A stretch of DNA of 64,000 bases from positions 11,487,501 through 11,551,500 of the forward strand of contig OW285192.1 in the NCBI GenBank assembly GCA_935421135.1. Direction: 5' to 3'. The notes beneath the pieces were generated by a model. The model was not told where the DNA came from. It made no database searches and saw only the letters and a program-made list of their open reading frames with translations. Below, in pieces: positions 1-12,413 of the stretch; position 1 is the stretch's first letter, and the number at the start of each line of letters is the position of its first letter. A program made the position numbers and the translations under genes. Source of the DNA: Bugulina stolonifera (taxonomy: Eukaryota; Bryozoa; Gymnolaemata; Cheilostomatida; Bugulidae).

Positions 1-1702
1 CGTCAAATAAGCGCGGGAACACGGCAATAGTTGCCTTCGATTGCTTCTTATCCGCTTTAGGGGACTTCGAGAGTTCGGCAATCTGTATTTTCGGCTGAAA
101 CTGTTCGGCAATGCTAGATTCCGTACAAGAGCGTTTTGCTTTGTGTACTTGAACTGCTGGCAATATAGACTGTATCTCCGTCGTTGGGATTATGTCTTGA
201 GGTTCGGCTACGCGACATTTCGCGTCCTCTGGATCAGGTCGGGCTGTTGAAACTTGAACATTCTTCGAGAGGTTCAGAGGTAGCTCTCTGGTTTGGTCCA
301 GCACGGTTTGCTCCGTGTCGATCCTCAGGCCGCGGACTTGGACTGTGGTGTCTGGCAGTTCTACACACGATAAGTCGTCCGTCGGGGCATACTGAATTTT
401 GGCGGGAATCAATTGCTGATTAGTGTCGGGTCTGGACGTGGCCAGATCCTGTTGATCCTTCTGAGTTGAGGATAGGTCGGGGTTACCTTGTGAGGTTTGT
501 TCCGACGGGGCGGGACATATGAGTCGTCCTTTCAGCCTTGGGGGGTGATCTGTGGTCACTTCGGATGTGTCCGGCTTTGAGTGGAGTCGTTTCTTGCCTG
601 GTGTTGGCCTAGTGGGTTTAGGTTCATCCACTGTGACGGGTGTAGGTGACGCCGTCGGCCTGGAGTGTGATGGGCTAGTTACCCGTGGGGTTTTCTGTTT
701 GGAGTGGCTACTCTTGACTTTAGGCTTAGTGGGTATAGGTTCTTCCACTAGGACGGGTTCTGATGTGTCCGTCGGCCTCAGTGGACGACCATTGTGGTTT
801 GGTCCACTCTTCTTGGGTTTGGCCGCAGTAGGAATGGGTTCATCTACTGGGACGGGTTCTGATGTATCCGTCGGCCTTTGTGGACGACCAATGTGGGGTG
901 GTCCACCTTCTCCTTGCTGGGCTCCAGTAGGAATGGGTTCGTCTACTGGGACGGGTCCTGGTGTGTCCGTCGGCCTCTGTGGACGACCATTGTGGTTGAG
1001 TCCACCTTCTCCTGGGTTGTTGTCTGTGTCGGCTACAGTAGGAATGGGGTCGTCTACTGGGACGGGCTCCGGTGTGACCGTTGGTCCGTCATCTGCGCCT
1101 TGACATTTCTGTAGGAGGGTATGTAGGGCTTTCCGTAGGAGGTCGGCGGGAAGCTCTTCTTGCGGTTTTGGAGGGCTGGCCTTGTCATCCTTGTTACTCC
1201 GGAAGGCCATTCCGGCTTCCAGTGCTTCCTCCATATCATCGGGCTGTAACCATGTATAGTACCAGCGTAGGCCGTGGTCGTGGACTGTGAGGCAGAACTT
1301 CTCTACAGCCCATTCGTCCAAAAATGCAGGGGGTGCTCCTTCAAAGGCTGTTGCCATCAGTCTACGGATGAGAGTTGCATAGTCTCTGAGTGACGTGTGG
1401 GCTGGCTGTTCCAGTATGGACAGCTTCCATCGGGCTTCTTTGGCAGATAGTCCATATTGCTCCCTCAGTCGGGAAAATATCTCTTCGACTGATCGGGGTC
1501 GGCCGCATTCTTGTGCGGGCCCGTGTAGGGCGGCTCTAAGCCGTATGAGGCGTGCTCTGTCATTCCAGTTGCAACGCTCTGCCATAGCGGTGAAGTCTTC
1601 TATGAAGAGTTCGACGTCCTCTTGTCCGTTGTAGCTGAGTGTTTTGAGGTCCTGCTCGGCCTGGTACATTACCTGCTGAAGCAGGTTCCTTATTCGGTCC
1701 AT
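1..1702 (-). CDS. Gag-like polyprotein of Ty3/gypsy-type element A (3' end beyond window)
   Basis: I translated the minus strand from the ATG at 1702 and found no stop down to base 1, so at least 567 codons are open and the protein continues past the left edge. The first ~190 residues look like a Ty3/gypsy Gag core: a Y-N-G-x-E-D-V-E-L-F segment, then an F-T-A-M-A-E-R-C-N-W block, then an L-R-A-A-L-H-G-P-A segment. From about residue 210 the protein becomes Pro/Asp/Thr-rich with degenerate tandem repeats of 33-37 residues. No CCHC knuckle, protease or RT is seen in the visible part. A primer-site candidate and an LTR lie just upstream (2019-2699), which fixes the orientation and makes this the first gene of an LTR element. 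GC content is clearly higher than in flanking DNA. Family assignment is by overall Gag pattern only. Confidence 0.72.
   Translation of the reverse strand, partial: MDRIRNLLQQVMYQAEQDLKTLSYNGQEDVELFIEDFTAMAERCNWNDRARLIRLRAALHGPAQECGRPRSVEEIFSRLREQYGLSAKEARWKLSILEQPAHTSLRDYATLIRRLMATAFEGAPPAFLDEWAVEKFCLTVHDHGLRWYYTWLQPDDMEEALEAGMAFRSNKDDKASPPKPQEELPADLLRKALHTLLQKCQGADDGPTVTPEPVPVDDPIPTVADTDNNPGEGGLNHNGRPQRPTDTPGPVPVDEPIPTGAQQGEGGPPHIGRPQRPTDTSEPVPVDEPIPTAAKPKKSGPNHNGRPLRPTDTSEPVLVEEPIPTKPKVKSSHSKQKTPRVTSPSHSRPTASPTPVTVDEPKPTRPTPGKKRLHSKPDTSEVTTDHPPRLKGRLICPAPSEQTSQGNPDLSSTQKDQQDLATSRPDTNQQLIPAKIQYAPTDDLSCVELPDTTVQVRGLRIDTEQTVLDQTRELPLNLSKNVQVSTARPDPEDAKCRVAEPQDIIPTTEIQSILPAVQVHKAKRSCTESSIAEQFQPKIQIAELSKSPKADKKQSKATIAVFPRLFD
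623..1070 (-). repeat. Degenerate tandem repeats inside the element A gag
   Basis: About five repeats of roughly 99-115 bp recur in frame. Each encodes a block like P-V-P-V-D-E-P-I-P-T followed by a variable part and G-R-P-x-R-P-T-D-T. Unit starts fall near 623, 738, 837, 936 and 1047 on the plus strand. Unit lengths stay near multiples of three, so the reading frame is kept. Confidence 0.75.
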
Positions 1703-2018
1703 GTCGGTAGGGTGTCGGGTAGTGAGTAAAACTGCTTTGGTTTGTTAGGCCGTGTCGGCCTAATGGTCGTACTGAGTACCGTCAATCTGTTCTGGATCCG
1801 AGGTCGGTCTTTGATTGAAGATCCGGCGTAGGTCGGGCTACATCCAGCGGAACCACGAGAATTATGGGTGCACTTTAGCGTTTGTCACCTTCTCGTATCC
1901 AAGGTTCCCGGGTCCGAGTCCTAAATCGCCGTAGAAGTATTGAAGAATGAGGTCGGCCGGTCACCCGAGTCCGAGGTCACCTTCCTTCTCTTCGTATCGT
2001 AAGAGTACGACCTTAGAA

Positions 2019-2035
2019 TCCCACTGCTGCCACCA
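2019..2035 (-). other. Primer binding site candidate of element A
   Basis: On the minus strand, TGGTGGCAGCAGTGGGA starts 1-2 bases after the LTR end. It begins with TGG, as expected for pairing with a tRNA CCA end. The same 17 bases sit next to the unrelated LTR of element B at 38569-38585. Which tRNA it matches was not determined. Confidence 0.6.
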
Positions 2036-2036
2036 A

Positions 2037-2699
2037 TGTAATGGTTTCCGTGTTTTGGTGCGGTCGTCCTTGGACGACTATCGACCCAGAAATGAAGTGC
2101 CTATGAGTGGTAATAGGACTTCGCATTACATGAAAGATCGAGCGGTCTCAGTAGCCCAAATACTACCAAAGACGACCCATCTGATCTCAAGTCCGACCTT
2201 CAGACTATACAGTGAAAGAGAGTAGTTCAACCTAGTAGGCGGTTCGCAAAGCGAATGACCTAGTAAAAGGAAGAGAAAGTCCCTGTATCAAGTATAGATG
2301 TGTCTTTATTGAAAGCCAAGTGTAGACTGAGACAATGAACAGTAAAACAGTGCCCTTTATATAGTATAAGGACTTCCGGCCGACGTGACGTCGGGAAAAG
2401 ACGACGTGTGGTCGTCCGGAAGTTGCGCAACAAGATGGCCGCCGGAAGCCCGACGGCCGACCCAAAATAGGTCGGGTTCTACAAAAGTTGCTTATAATGG
2501 TCCAATTCATGTACAAAATGAATATCAATGGATTCTGAGAGGTCGGGCCTCTGTACATGGGTATAAAAGGCATTAAAAGACTTAGAAATAATCATACAAT
2601 CATATATAACAATATAAGAGTAAAGTACAAGCAGATATATACATGTATGCACGCAATAATGAGTGTCAGATGTAAGATACGACTGGGCGTACCATCACA
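2037..2699 (-). mobile_element. 5' LTR of element A (family A LTR, copy 1)
   Basis: A ~663-bp repeat, almost identical to 52221-52882 and to much of 22437-23243. On the minus strand it starts TGTGATGG and ends CCATTACA. It contains a TATATAAAG box (plus 2355-2363) and an AATAAA signal about 45 bases downstream (plus 2305-2310), the order expected for U3-R-U5. The minus-strand internal region with primer site and gag follows directly, so this copy still belongs to an element. Short ORFs inside it recur in all copies and are not genes. Confidence 0.82.
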
Positions 2700-2990
2700 A
2701 TATTGATAAAAATTTGTCATTCTATTTTCCCATAACATTATTCGGTATTTCACCTATTGAAATTTTCTAAAGAAATGCGTGTTTACAGCAACCTGTTGTG
2801 ACATAATTTGAGTTATTAAATGGATGAAATTAGATATTAAGAAAACATTAGAATTGCAATCACCACAAGTGTTTACATTTCTACTGTTATAAATGACATC
2901 GATTCAATTGGTGCATGTAGTAGTATATATAAACTAATTGGCAATTCTAGCAATGGGAGTGTACTTAAAATATGTTGTGTCTAATATTAC
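2700..2990. other. Gene-free AT-rich stretch
   Basis: No coding signal or recognisable repeat was seen, apart from a TATATATAAA box at 2924-2933 upstream of the small ORF at 2991. Confidence 0.5.
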
Positions 2991-3194
2991 ATGGCTGAGT
3001 CATCTAAGGTTATGTCAACTTTTTATACAACATTTCTGCCGAGTGTAACAGATTGGCTGCCTGAAATGGGAGCCAAGAGACGCACCGACTCTGAAACTTC
3101 AACTGAACAAATGATTCCGCACGAGTGCAAAATATTTCATCTTATTATAAAAGATTCTGAGCAGTTTTTGAAAATGGAAAGAACTAAAACATAA
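2991..3194 (+). CDS. Small hypothetical protein, 67 aa
   Basis: An ATG-initiated ORF of 67 codons, about 60 bases downstream of a strong TATATATAAA box (2924-2933). The translation is hydrophilic (MAESSKVMST..., ending ...KMERTKT) with no signal peptide or known motif. Codon usage looks less random than in surrounding AT-rich DNA, and the box-to-ATG spacing resembles that of the Ig gene at 4113. It could be a first exon, a tiny gene or chance. I do not recognise it. Confidence 0.25.
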   Translation: MAESSKVMSTFYTTFLPSVTDWLPEMGAKRRTDSETSTEQMIPHECKIFHLIIKDSEQFLKMERTKT

Positions 3195-4014
3195 GTATAT
3201 TTATAGGCCTAAACCGTACTAAAACCATTTTGCTGTTAACTGTAAAGTTATACATATATGCAACACAACACTTGCACCTATGTGCCCTGTGTATATTCAT
3301 TTTTCCATCTGTGCAATTCCACTATACACAGTAGTTACAATTTGTGAACTAAATGCGCATGTATTTTAACGGTTTCTTTATAGTGTAATTAATCTAAAAC
3401 TAAATTCTTTATTATAGTATATTCAATTTATTTACGAACATGTGAATACCAACCAAAAAGAGGATTTAAAGAGAAATTTCAGCAAGAACAATGATTCAGA
3501 CGACCACCTTGTGTTAACCATGAATTAGATGGTGTCTAATGACAATACATGTATCATAGCTGCGTCTCCGATACGATCCTCTAAATTTAATAATTCGGTG
3601 AAAGTGAATTATTTACACCGACAAAGACTAGCCAGATAAGAGGTAAAACCATTTTCTTCTCACAGAACCCAATTCTGCTCTATAACCTAGTCATAGGGTC
3701 GACATTAAAGCTGACTTACAACCAACATGTCAAATTGTATCACCACTAATTAGATTACTCAAAAGATTTTCATTCTGTAAAAGTTAATTAAATAATAACA
3801 TTAGTTCTATAAAAATATGCAACTAATGTTGGAAGCATAATTGGCAAATTGCACAACTAGTTATAACTGAATGTGTATAGCAGTCATGTGACCATTCAGT
3901 ATAATGTATACTTGTCTACTAACAACTAGTGCATAATTGATAGTAATAGCCAATAGGATGACTGCAAAATACTTTCAAGAGTTTATCTTGTTGGCAGGTC
4001 TGTTTGAGTATGTG
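3195..4014. other. Gene-free region upstream of the Ig gene
   Basis: AT-rich DNA without ORFs of note. It presumably holds the upstream control region of the gene beginning at 4113. No conserved site was recognised apart from the TATA box that follows. Confidence 0.5.
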
Positions 4015-4022
4015 TATATAAG
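4015..4022 (+). promoter_or_regulatory. TATA box of the Ig-domain gene
   Basis: TATATAAG lies 91 bases upstream of the ATG at 4113, which predicts a start of transcription near 4045 and a 5' UTR of about 65 bases. Confidence 0.6.
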
Positions 4023-4112
4023 CCCAACCCAGCAAAAGAATATTCAAAATCTATTCAGCAGTCTTACTGACAAGGAAGAGTTAAAATTCTGCGACATATT
4101 CAGAGCATCAAG

Positions 4113-7100
4113 ATGAACAAACTACTGATACTAGCGGTAGTACTTCTCGTAGCATCCATAGTGATGAGCCAATCAAACGTCAACAGTGGATCCTTCAGAG
4201 GGCGTCGACTTCGGTTGACACCAGGTTCTGTGAAAAGGTACGTACGCACATATATCTTACTAGTTTTAACAACGACCTAAAAATTTACATTATACATGTA
4301 TTTTGAATCTAATTTCGGTAATGTAATATACTGTAATATCGTAATGTGTAGTAATACTATTATGTTTGTTTATTTAGGGTTGATATTAGGTCATCATATA
4401 TTTTAAAATGCTTAAATGTTTTAGCATTCAAAATAGCTATGCATGTTTTAAGGTGGTTTAGCATTTTTGTTGTATTTTTCTTTATGAGTAAGCATGCACG
4501 CATGGTTCTGTGCATCAAATCACTATTGAATCATGATTGGTTGGTTGGAACTGGGTAAAGCTTTATATCACTTTGGATGCACTTTACAGGTTCACTTTGA
4601 CAAGAACACCGGCACGAGTTGGCAGCAGTGGGGGCCGTAGAACTACAGGTCTTGGTGGTGGAAGAGGGGCCAGACGTTTCCCCATTAGACGAAAACCAGT
4701 TCCAGAGTCAGAGTCCCGCTCAAGTGTAGTGGACAATCTGGGACCAGCACAGGCTCTCAAGGCTGGACAGGAAGGCTCGTACGATTTCTCTGATCAATTC
4801 AACGCCATTAACCCCGACAAGGCCTACAGTAAGTTAACATTATCTACCATCTCCAGAATGCTTGTACTTAAACTTGAGCATAGACAAAATGACATAATAC
4901 GTGACTTGTGTAGCAGTTATAACTATGCCCTTTGTCAATGTAGACTTTGGTATAAATATCAGGTATACGTAAAACATGAATAATAGCTTGTTTTTGTTGA
5001 TACAATTCTACCCATGATGACCTCTAATCAATACATTTGATGTTATTGTGTATTAATTAATGTCTTTGTTGATAATTGATGTCATGCTTAGTTCTACTCT
5101 GCCGCTCTGCCGTTATTTGGGTGCTGCCTCGTCTGTGTACACATTCTTCACATATTTGTGTTGGCTGAGTCAGCCGTATGAATCCACTTGGTTGGATAAT
5201 CACAAGTATAGTTAGGCGGTCACATTGGTAGACAACACAATTCATCATTTCATGAAGGGTTGGGAATAGAGAGCCGTTAATGCTCCCCTGAATTTATTGA
5301 ATTTTTTAAGAAAATGACGGGTGCCTGGAATCTGGATTTTGGTGTGATAAGTTTATGTGAACATAGACTTTACGTTTGCCACCTGTAAAATTCTTTAGGT
5401 CTTTTATTGGTAGTCATTCAAGGTATTATTAACTAACAATTGGAAATATGAGGGATTTCATGCTTGAGTAAAAAGGGAGCAAGCTTATGCAATTACAGCA
5501 TTACACTGTACATTCCTCGTCATGTTTAACAAAACTAATATTGTACAAATATTTAAGTTTTGAGTGTGTCTATCGTTGAGGATATTCGGTTCATTTGAAG
5601 TTAAGTTTCACTTTTTATTGTTATCCGTCTAATGATATCATCCATAGGATAGTTGAAATAATAATCACATACAATTAGGTTGATATTTTACAATGGATAA
5701 CTACTGAGAATAAATATCACATTGTAGCTATTACTCCTGATAAGTTTTTTATGTTTTATCAACATAATGATTGTTGCTTCTCAGTTGATTAACAGAGAAA
5801 GGGATGCCAGACATAAAAACAACGTACTGGCTGATTTCCAAATTCAAGTTTTGATTTGTTCAAAAAAAGTATTACAGCAAAATTCACGAGGAAGTTTGTT
5901 GAGAATAAAGTGCTAAGTGTAATACATAAGACTCAACTTGATGGATGAAAGTTGAAACTTAGTTGTGCCTAAGAATTTTATCAGGCAGCACTTTGGATTC
6001 TGAATCAATCATTTTGCTAAGTCAGCTATAACTTACCTCTAAATGAGCAAATTACAATACATAAATTACATAGAAGATTGCCATTAATATGAACTATGGA
6101 TTACAAAAGAGTCATTCTCCGACTTTTTGAGAATTAGGGGAACTTTTGATTGCTCAAAATTTCTGATTAAATTTGAAAAGAAAAGTTAAAAGTCACAGAA
6201 CTGAATATAATTTAATTGACCTTCACACTATAAAATCATCTTCATACAAACAAATTGGGGCACTTGTTACATGCACACGCTATGTAAAGTGTTCATCTAA
6301 TTAGCAAGTTTTGATTCTACTGAAATGGTATTTGCTTTGATAAGGTGCCAGCGCTGAGCTGCATGGGGCCTACAGCAAGCACCTGGACCTGCTCGCCTAT
6401 GACTAATTGGACCTACCACATTTGACCTGTAAAATATTTATTAATATAATTCACAGTTAAAGTAACAATTACAAAAATATATTTGTTCGCAATTTAGAAA
6501 TATGAATTAACAGTATTCAAGTTGATTAGGCGGCATGAAAACCTTATAGCTAGTTGCTAAGTGTTGTTGTTTAATTAAGTTAGTATTTATTTTTTCTTCG
6601 CTCATATTATATACTTGAAGCTATTATGACACTGGTTCCCATGCAGTTTTCCAGGAGTTTCTCACGTCATGGTTATGCGTTATGCAATAATGTACGGAAT
6701 GTAACGTCGTTGTTGATTGGTTGTAGCAAAGCCAAAGAAGGAAGATTTTCCGCTCGCCTCCAACCCGAATAAGATCAACATTGAGTCAAAGATACCAATG
6801 GTTACTGAGGATGACAGTGTGGTTACAGAGATCGCTCACGTTGGCGAGACGGCCATTGTTCACTGCACATTTGATGACATTGAGCAGATTGGAGCCTACA
6901 AACAAGCCAAGGTACCAATTGCACAATTCCTCATTTGATGAAATAACACAATCCAATCATTTATTAATTAGTAAGAAATTATCTTGAACACTTTCTAATT
7001 ATTGCTGCCAAGTCATGAATATTAACTTCAACCATTTTAAGTAAACAAATTTGGACCAGTTTAAGAATATTGCTCAATCAGGGAGGTAGGTGGCATGTAA

Positions 7101-10100
7101 AACATACCAACAAGTGCCCACACAGTTCTTGCACCATGGTAACCAAAATTCCACCTGCTCTAACCTGTCAGCACCTGCCGGCCACTTGTCAATATCACTT
7201 GTTATCACCATAACAAACAGCTTTATTAAATTATCATGTTATGTAATAGAATCTGAGCAATTATTTAAGACGTAATTTAGCCTTTTAACAAAGTGTATAC
7301 GGCTTGTATGGTGGCATTAAACATCCAGGGTTCCCAGTTGAACAAGCTCAACTGCTTTAGGGCTAGCATTGTTCTTGTGATATCAGTAAGGCAAGTCAGA
7401 AATTCCAAACTATGACCATTTGTTATTGTTGTAAACTTTTCACAAGCAAAAGCATGCTTGTCGCTTTTGTCTTTTCAATTCAGTAGGCATGCATGCACAG
7501 ACTAATTAGCCACCATAAACAATCCTTTTGTAGCAGAAAATACCTGAGTTTATGTGTTTATTGAACACAAAAACTTGGACCACAATAGGATTTTTCTATT
7601 AGTTCCAGGGTCTAAAATAGTCATATAGTTCACACAGGCCCAAATCGATGTTATATTACCCATAAGATTCAATTTACAAGTTCAAAATAACAGAAAGTCA
7701 CATTTCGTATAGCGAAATATAACCCTCCCTTACGTTAGACAAATAATAGACGGGCAGACATGGTTGTGAACTTGTTATGCAATGTTTCAAAAGAATTTAC
7801 TATAAAGATAACAAAATGTTTTATGTAGTAACTGATTATAATGCACTTGTGTTAGTAGCGGGACACAGCAGCTTCGAAATAAGTTGTAATTATAGTAATA
7901 TTTGGTTAAGAGTTGTCGTTCCTTACAACTATTGAGAGCTCAGTTATGCTTTTGGTTACCACCATGCTTTTAGAACCTGGTAGACCAAATTCAGAGAGTA
8001 ATATTAGATTTCTGTTAATACAAGTTGTTGTTGTTGAACCTTAACAGATTTGGTGGACGAAGCTGTCGGAGAGAGAATCAGATAGGCCAGTAATCATAGC
8101 CGCAGGTACACAGATTAGAATACCAGATGATAGACTGAGAGTAGTCACTTTCCCAGATAATACTTTCTCCGTACTTGTAATCAAGAATGTCCTACCATCT
8201 GACTCAGGGCGATACAAGTGTAGTCTGCCTACAATCACTGGAACTGAGACTAGCTTCACTGCTTTGGAAGTTAGAGGTGCGTATCTGTATTTATTCACAG
8301 AAATTAAAATAAAAAATCATTCTGCAAAAATGACTGATACAGTTATCATCGATTGCTCAGACACCTTCAGTTTCAATCATCATGATTTCAAACTCTATAA
8401 ACTGTGTTTAATAGAAGCAAAGAGCGACAAGATTTCAATGTCACCAAAAGAGAGTGCTCTTTCATCTGGGGATGAGCTCAGTCTATTTTGTCAGCCTCAG
8501 GACCCTAGCCTTAAAGTCTGGTGGACAGCTAAAGATGCCGCAGGGAACAACATTGAAGTAACTAGAGGTTTCGACCGAGTTGCGGTAAGTCACTGATGAG
8601 CACTCATGGGTTTATATGTTGAGATGTCTGCCTAGTTTAGTGTTCATATTGAGTGCATTTGTGACGTGGTTCCACCTGACCTAAACTACGGATACAATAA
8701 TGGTCGCGTTTTTATTCTAGGGTAGAAACCTAGTTATTAGGAATATCCAAGGAAATCAAGCTGGAATCTACACTTGTCACGTAGAGATTGGATTCGGATC
8801 TCCTATTAGACGGCACTTTAATGTAATCGTCAAAGGTGAGCTATGTGATAGAAATGGTATTACCAATGCAACAGCATAAATAACTGCCAGCTATGTAATA
8901 GACATGGTATTGGCATGCGACAACATAATTAACGACCAGCTGTGTGTACCAAATAGTTCCTTGAATCACAATATACTCAATAAATAAGTAAACAACTATT
9001 TACTAAACACAAAATACACAATTTTAAGGAATTACAAACTGATTATGACTGTGTAGTCAACAAACTTACACTCGACTTTAAGTTTGATTTGATTAGTTGA
9101 TAGCCTCAAGGGATGATAAAATCGTATTCCACAAGTTTTTGATCAATATTCGAAAACAATGATTGTGTAAGATTAATTAAGTGTAATTGTTACGGCATTA
9201 TTTCGTAAAACATTTTGAACATTGTTATACTATTGTTTAAGGGTACCAGGGTGTTAAAAATTAGCCAAATATATCAGCTGCACATGTGTTTGGTGCAAGA
9301 ATGATTAGGGTTGGGCAGTCTATTGCAGTCATTTTGACTAAGATATTCTTTACAAGTCTGCTCACTTTATTAGGGGTGTGCTATGCTACTTCCCTTAATT
9401 TGTTAATCATATGGAGTAAAAACTCAGGCCAACTGGGAGTCTAGTGCTCTGAAGTGAATTAGTGAATTAATGTGGCTCATGCAATAGATCCTTTGTCGAT
9501 AAAAGCATGCACCTATTATCAGTTCCCTGTAATAAAATTATATAGCAGGCTTATTCTATCTATCAAATTTTACACAATGCTTAATTAAGTTACTAATTCC
9601 ACTGATGTTGCAAATACTACAAATGAAGAAAAATTAGCTACCACTGTTGAAAGATCAGTGATTTTTATAAGATAATTTAATAATTCCCAGGTATTTCCTC
9701 TAATCCCCCGCTAATTCTCAATGCTTAATTGATCAGGGGCATTACGTAAGGAATTCATTTGTTACCTCTACGTACTCCAAGACAGCATATTTCAGTCCGG
9801 AGCCATTATTTTTAGTAGCTTAAAAACAATTCGCAAGCCTTCACCAACAAAGCAGGCAGCTGCATACTTGTGAACTTTGCCAAAATTTTAATTAGAATTT
9901 TCACAACTACCAATGGTATTTTTACCAAAGTAATAACATCGAGCCTAATATATTAATTACAATGCATGTACTCATTCAGTATCCATTATTCCTTCAGTTG
10001 TAACTTTACATACATATAGCTGCTAGCTAGCTCATAGCTAGAAATTTTCGTCATACAAAGCGAAATGTTTTGTTAATGCATGCCAAACCGTTCATCCAGT

Positions 10101-11199
10101 TTTTTCTTACAATCCTAAAACTATGTTTTTCGAACATTTCTATCCGTTCGTGTATTGAAGAAGGTTTTATTTTTAATTTTATTCTAATCATGGAGTTTAC
10201 GATTTTATGTTTTTCCTCTTACAGAGAGACCGTGGCAGATTGATGCTTTCATCTCAGGATTCCCCGTAGATTCTCTACTGGCTAGCTATAACAGGGACCC
10301 TGTATATGGTGATGATGTAAATCTAAGATGTGAGACGGGCGGTGTACCTACCCCCGCTGTGCAGTGGTATAAGGATGGCAGACTACTCAGCACCTCGTAC
10401 AAATATGTGATCACAGTGAGTAGTATTATATTATAATCTGTCGCATCACATATCTTCAATGTATTTGGTAGTCCATTGAATTTTTCATAACGCCAAGTTG
10501 TTGTCACTCTGATGGATTATGATTAGATTTTCATGACCTTGATCCAAATTATATATAAATTATCATATAACACAATCTATCGCAACGATATTCCAGTTCA
10601 AGGGCCAATAAAGTTTTGGAGTTATCAATCCATGGCGGATGGAATATCAAGAATGATTTAACGGACATGACAAGGGTAATTCTGTATTAGTTTGATACAC
10701 ATTGACCTCTTTGATATTTCAGTCTTATGAACCAGCCTATAAAGAGAACGCAGTGATCTCTAAGATAACTATCACTAGTTTCCAAAGATATGATGAGGGT
10801 AGATATCAATGTAAAGCTGTCAATGATGCTGGTAGCCAACAACAAGACTTTTATATAAGAGGTAAATATATGTGCTGCCCTATTTTAAAAATCAACAAAA
10901 TACTGATGAATAATATGATTGAAGTTATTCCCTCTTTATAATATATCATCTGGCAACACAGTCAGGATTTTACTATATCTATTCAGCTATTCATAGAACA
11001 TTGGTGATAATGATGCTATTGTCTGTGTACAGGTGTAGCAAATGCCGTAAGTGGGTCACTTCCATCAGATGATGAGGACATTGGAAGGTCGGCAGCGCTT
11101 AAAGGTCGTACGGGTGAAATCAAGATCAGCATATGTAAAGCTGGTATGCCATGCAAATATAACACTGTCAAGGAATACAGTGGCGATGGTGAAATGTAG
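4113..11199 (+). CDS. Secreted three-Ig-domain protein, 9 exons, about 519 aa
   Basis: Exons: 4113-4237, 4590-4828, 6727-6911, 8048-8276, 8415-8584, 8721-8835, 10225-10415, 10723-10861, 11033-11199 (TAG). All introns are GT...AG, and the joined 1560 nt is one open frame. Residues 1-22 form a signal peptide (MNKLLILAVVLLVASIVMS). Residues ~23-100 are basic and Arg/Gly-rich (GRRTTGLGGGRG). Ig domains follow at ~122-259, ~260-354 and ~355-464. Each has its Cys pair (IVHC...YKC, LFC...YTC, LRC...YQC) and a core Trp, and two have the D-x-G-x-Y-x-C type F strand. The 55-residue tail has two close Cys and no membrane segment or GPI signal, so secretion is inferred. Each Ig is encoded by two exons joined at a phase-0 intron and is bounded by phase-1 introns. 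Ligand and function are unknown; cell adhesion or recognition would be typical. Confidence 0.85.
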
Positions 11200-12413
11200 G
11201 GAAAGAGAAGGAAACCCCAAAATCATATGCACATTGCAAAGAGAAGACAACTGCTGAGCAATTATTCAACTTTCTATATAGCTGTGTGACTTTAGGAAAT
11301 GAACAGTTTAGTAGAAGCTTGAGGATGGGGGCATGATAATACCTCCATTCTCTACAGAGTTCAGAATCTCAGTTTGCTCAACAACTAGAATGAGTGCGTA
11401 AACCAATTTCCAAACAAAATGCTCATTTTCATCGTCTTTGGTAATTTAAATTGGACGTTTATACCTGCGGCATTGTATCTGCGACACAGTTGTTGCGCCA
11501 ATTGGTTATTGCTACGTTGATATTTAATGTTATGCAAAATGGTTATTAAAAGTGGAATTCTCACTGATGTCTGTGTCAGTAAAAGTTAGTGTTTATATTT
11601 ATCCACATGTAACTATGCGTAGAGGTCAATAGTTGACTTAACAGTCAATTATACAGTGACTTTCTTAGTGATAGTTCCTGTTACATTCCAATTTACTATT
11701 ATATAATATATATATTCTGTACAATTATGTAGTTATAATCAAACAATTTTGGTGCTGTTTATTTCTTATTAAATGTACTATAACTAAATGAATATAGTTA
11801 CTATAATGTTAATCTACATAACTGCTACACAATATTATGATGTCATAAATATGTTAGTCTTTCCTCCTTCATCCTAGTTATCGGCATGAACAATATCATA
11901 ATTGTGTTCCGATTCTTTTACATGTATATATTTTTCAGACAATCGATAAATAAAATTGAATGATTACTAACATTGGCAGTTTTCCTTTAGGAATCATGGA
12001 CAGGCACATGTACATAGCTCAGCTTTAAATGAATTTGCTTATAAGACATTATATTATACTTGAAACACCATAATTATTGTTCAGATGTACTGCAGGGTTA
12101 TTACTCAATGTTTCTTCAATGTAACAATTACTAGTGTATGGCCACGTCCAAGATGATTGACCAATCAGATTAGTGTTCTGATTCTGAATTCCAACAGTAA
12201 GAAAGTCAGCACTCAGTATAAAATCAGTTTCCAATACTGCATGGAGATGCTAAACAGATTGTAGTTATGAGACTCCTACAGTCTATCACATGTTCAACAT
12301 TGTTGTGAAGTGTTACTTCAACATCCATGTCTATAACATAATTATGTTATAATCATCTGTTATGGAGAAGCTAAGCTGTTGAGTGGTAGCATATTATTTA
12401 GAAGCTGTAGACT
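11200..12413. other. Intergenic region between convergent genes
   Basis: This holds the 3' ends of the Ig gene (from the left) and the CARD gene (from the right). AATAAA at 11949-11954 could serve the Ig transcript. TTTATT at 11758-11763 (AATAAA on minus) could serve the CARD transcript; if both are used, the 3' UTRs overlap. No other feature was recognised. Confidence 0.45.

Noticed and set aside
552..1103. Plus-strand ORF with V-G-M-G-S-S-T-G-T-G repeats
   Set aside because: It is the antisense of the minus-strand gag tandem repeats; the gag frame is open across the whole region and has LTR and primer-site context.
2232..2573. Minus-strand 113-codon ORF, also at 22632-22973 and 52430-52756
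   Set aside because: It lies inside the U3-R part of LTR family A copies, spans the TATA and AATAAA signals and shows no protein features.
6350..6410. Possible extra or alternative exon of the Ig gene reading G-A-Y-S-K-H-L-D-L-L-A-Y-D then stop
   Set aside because: It is higher in GC, but no consistent acceptor and phase gives a sensible protein, and exons 2 and 3 already join in phase.
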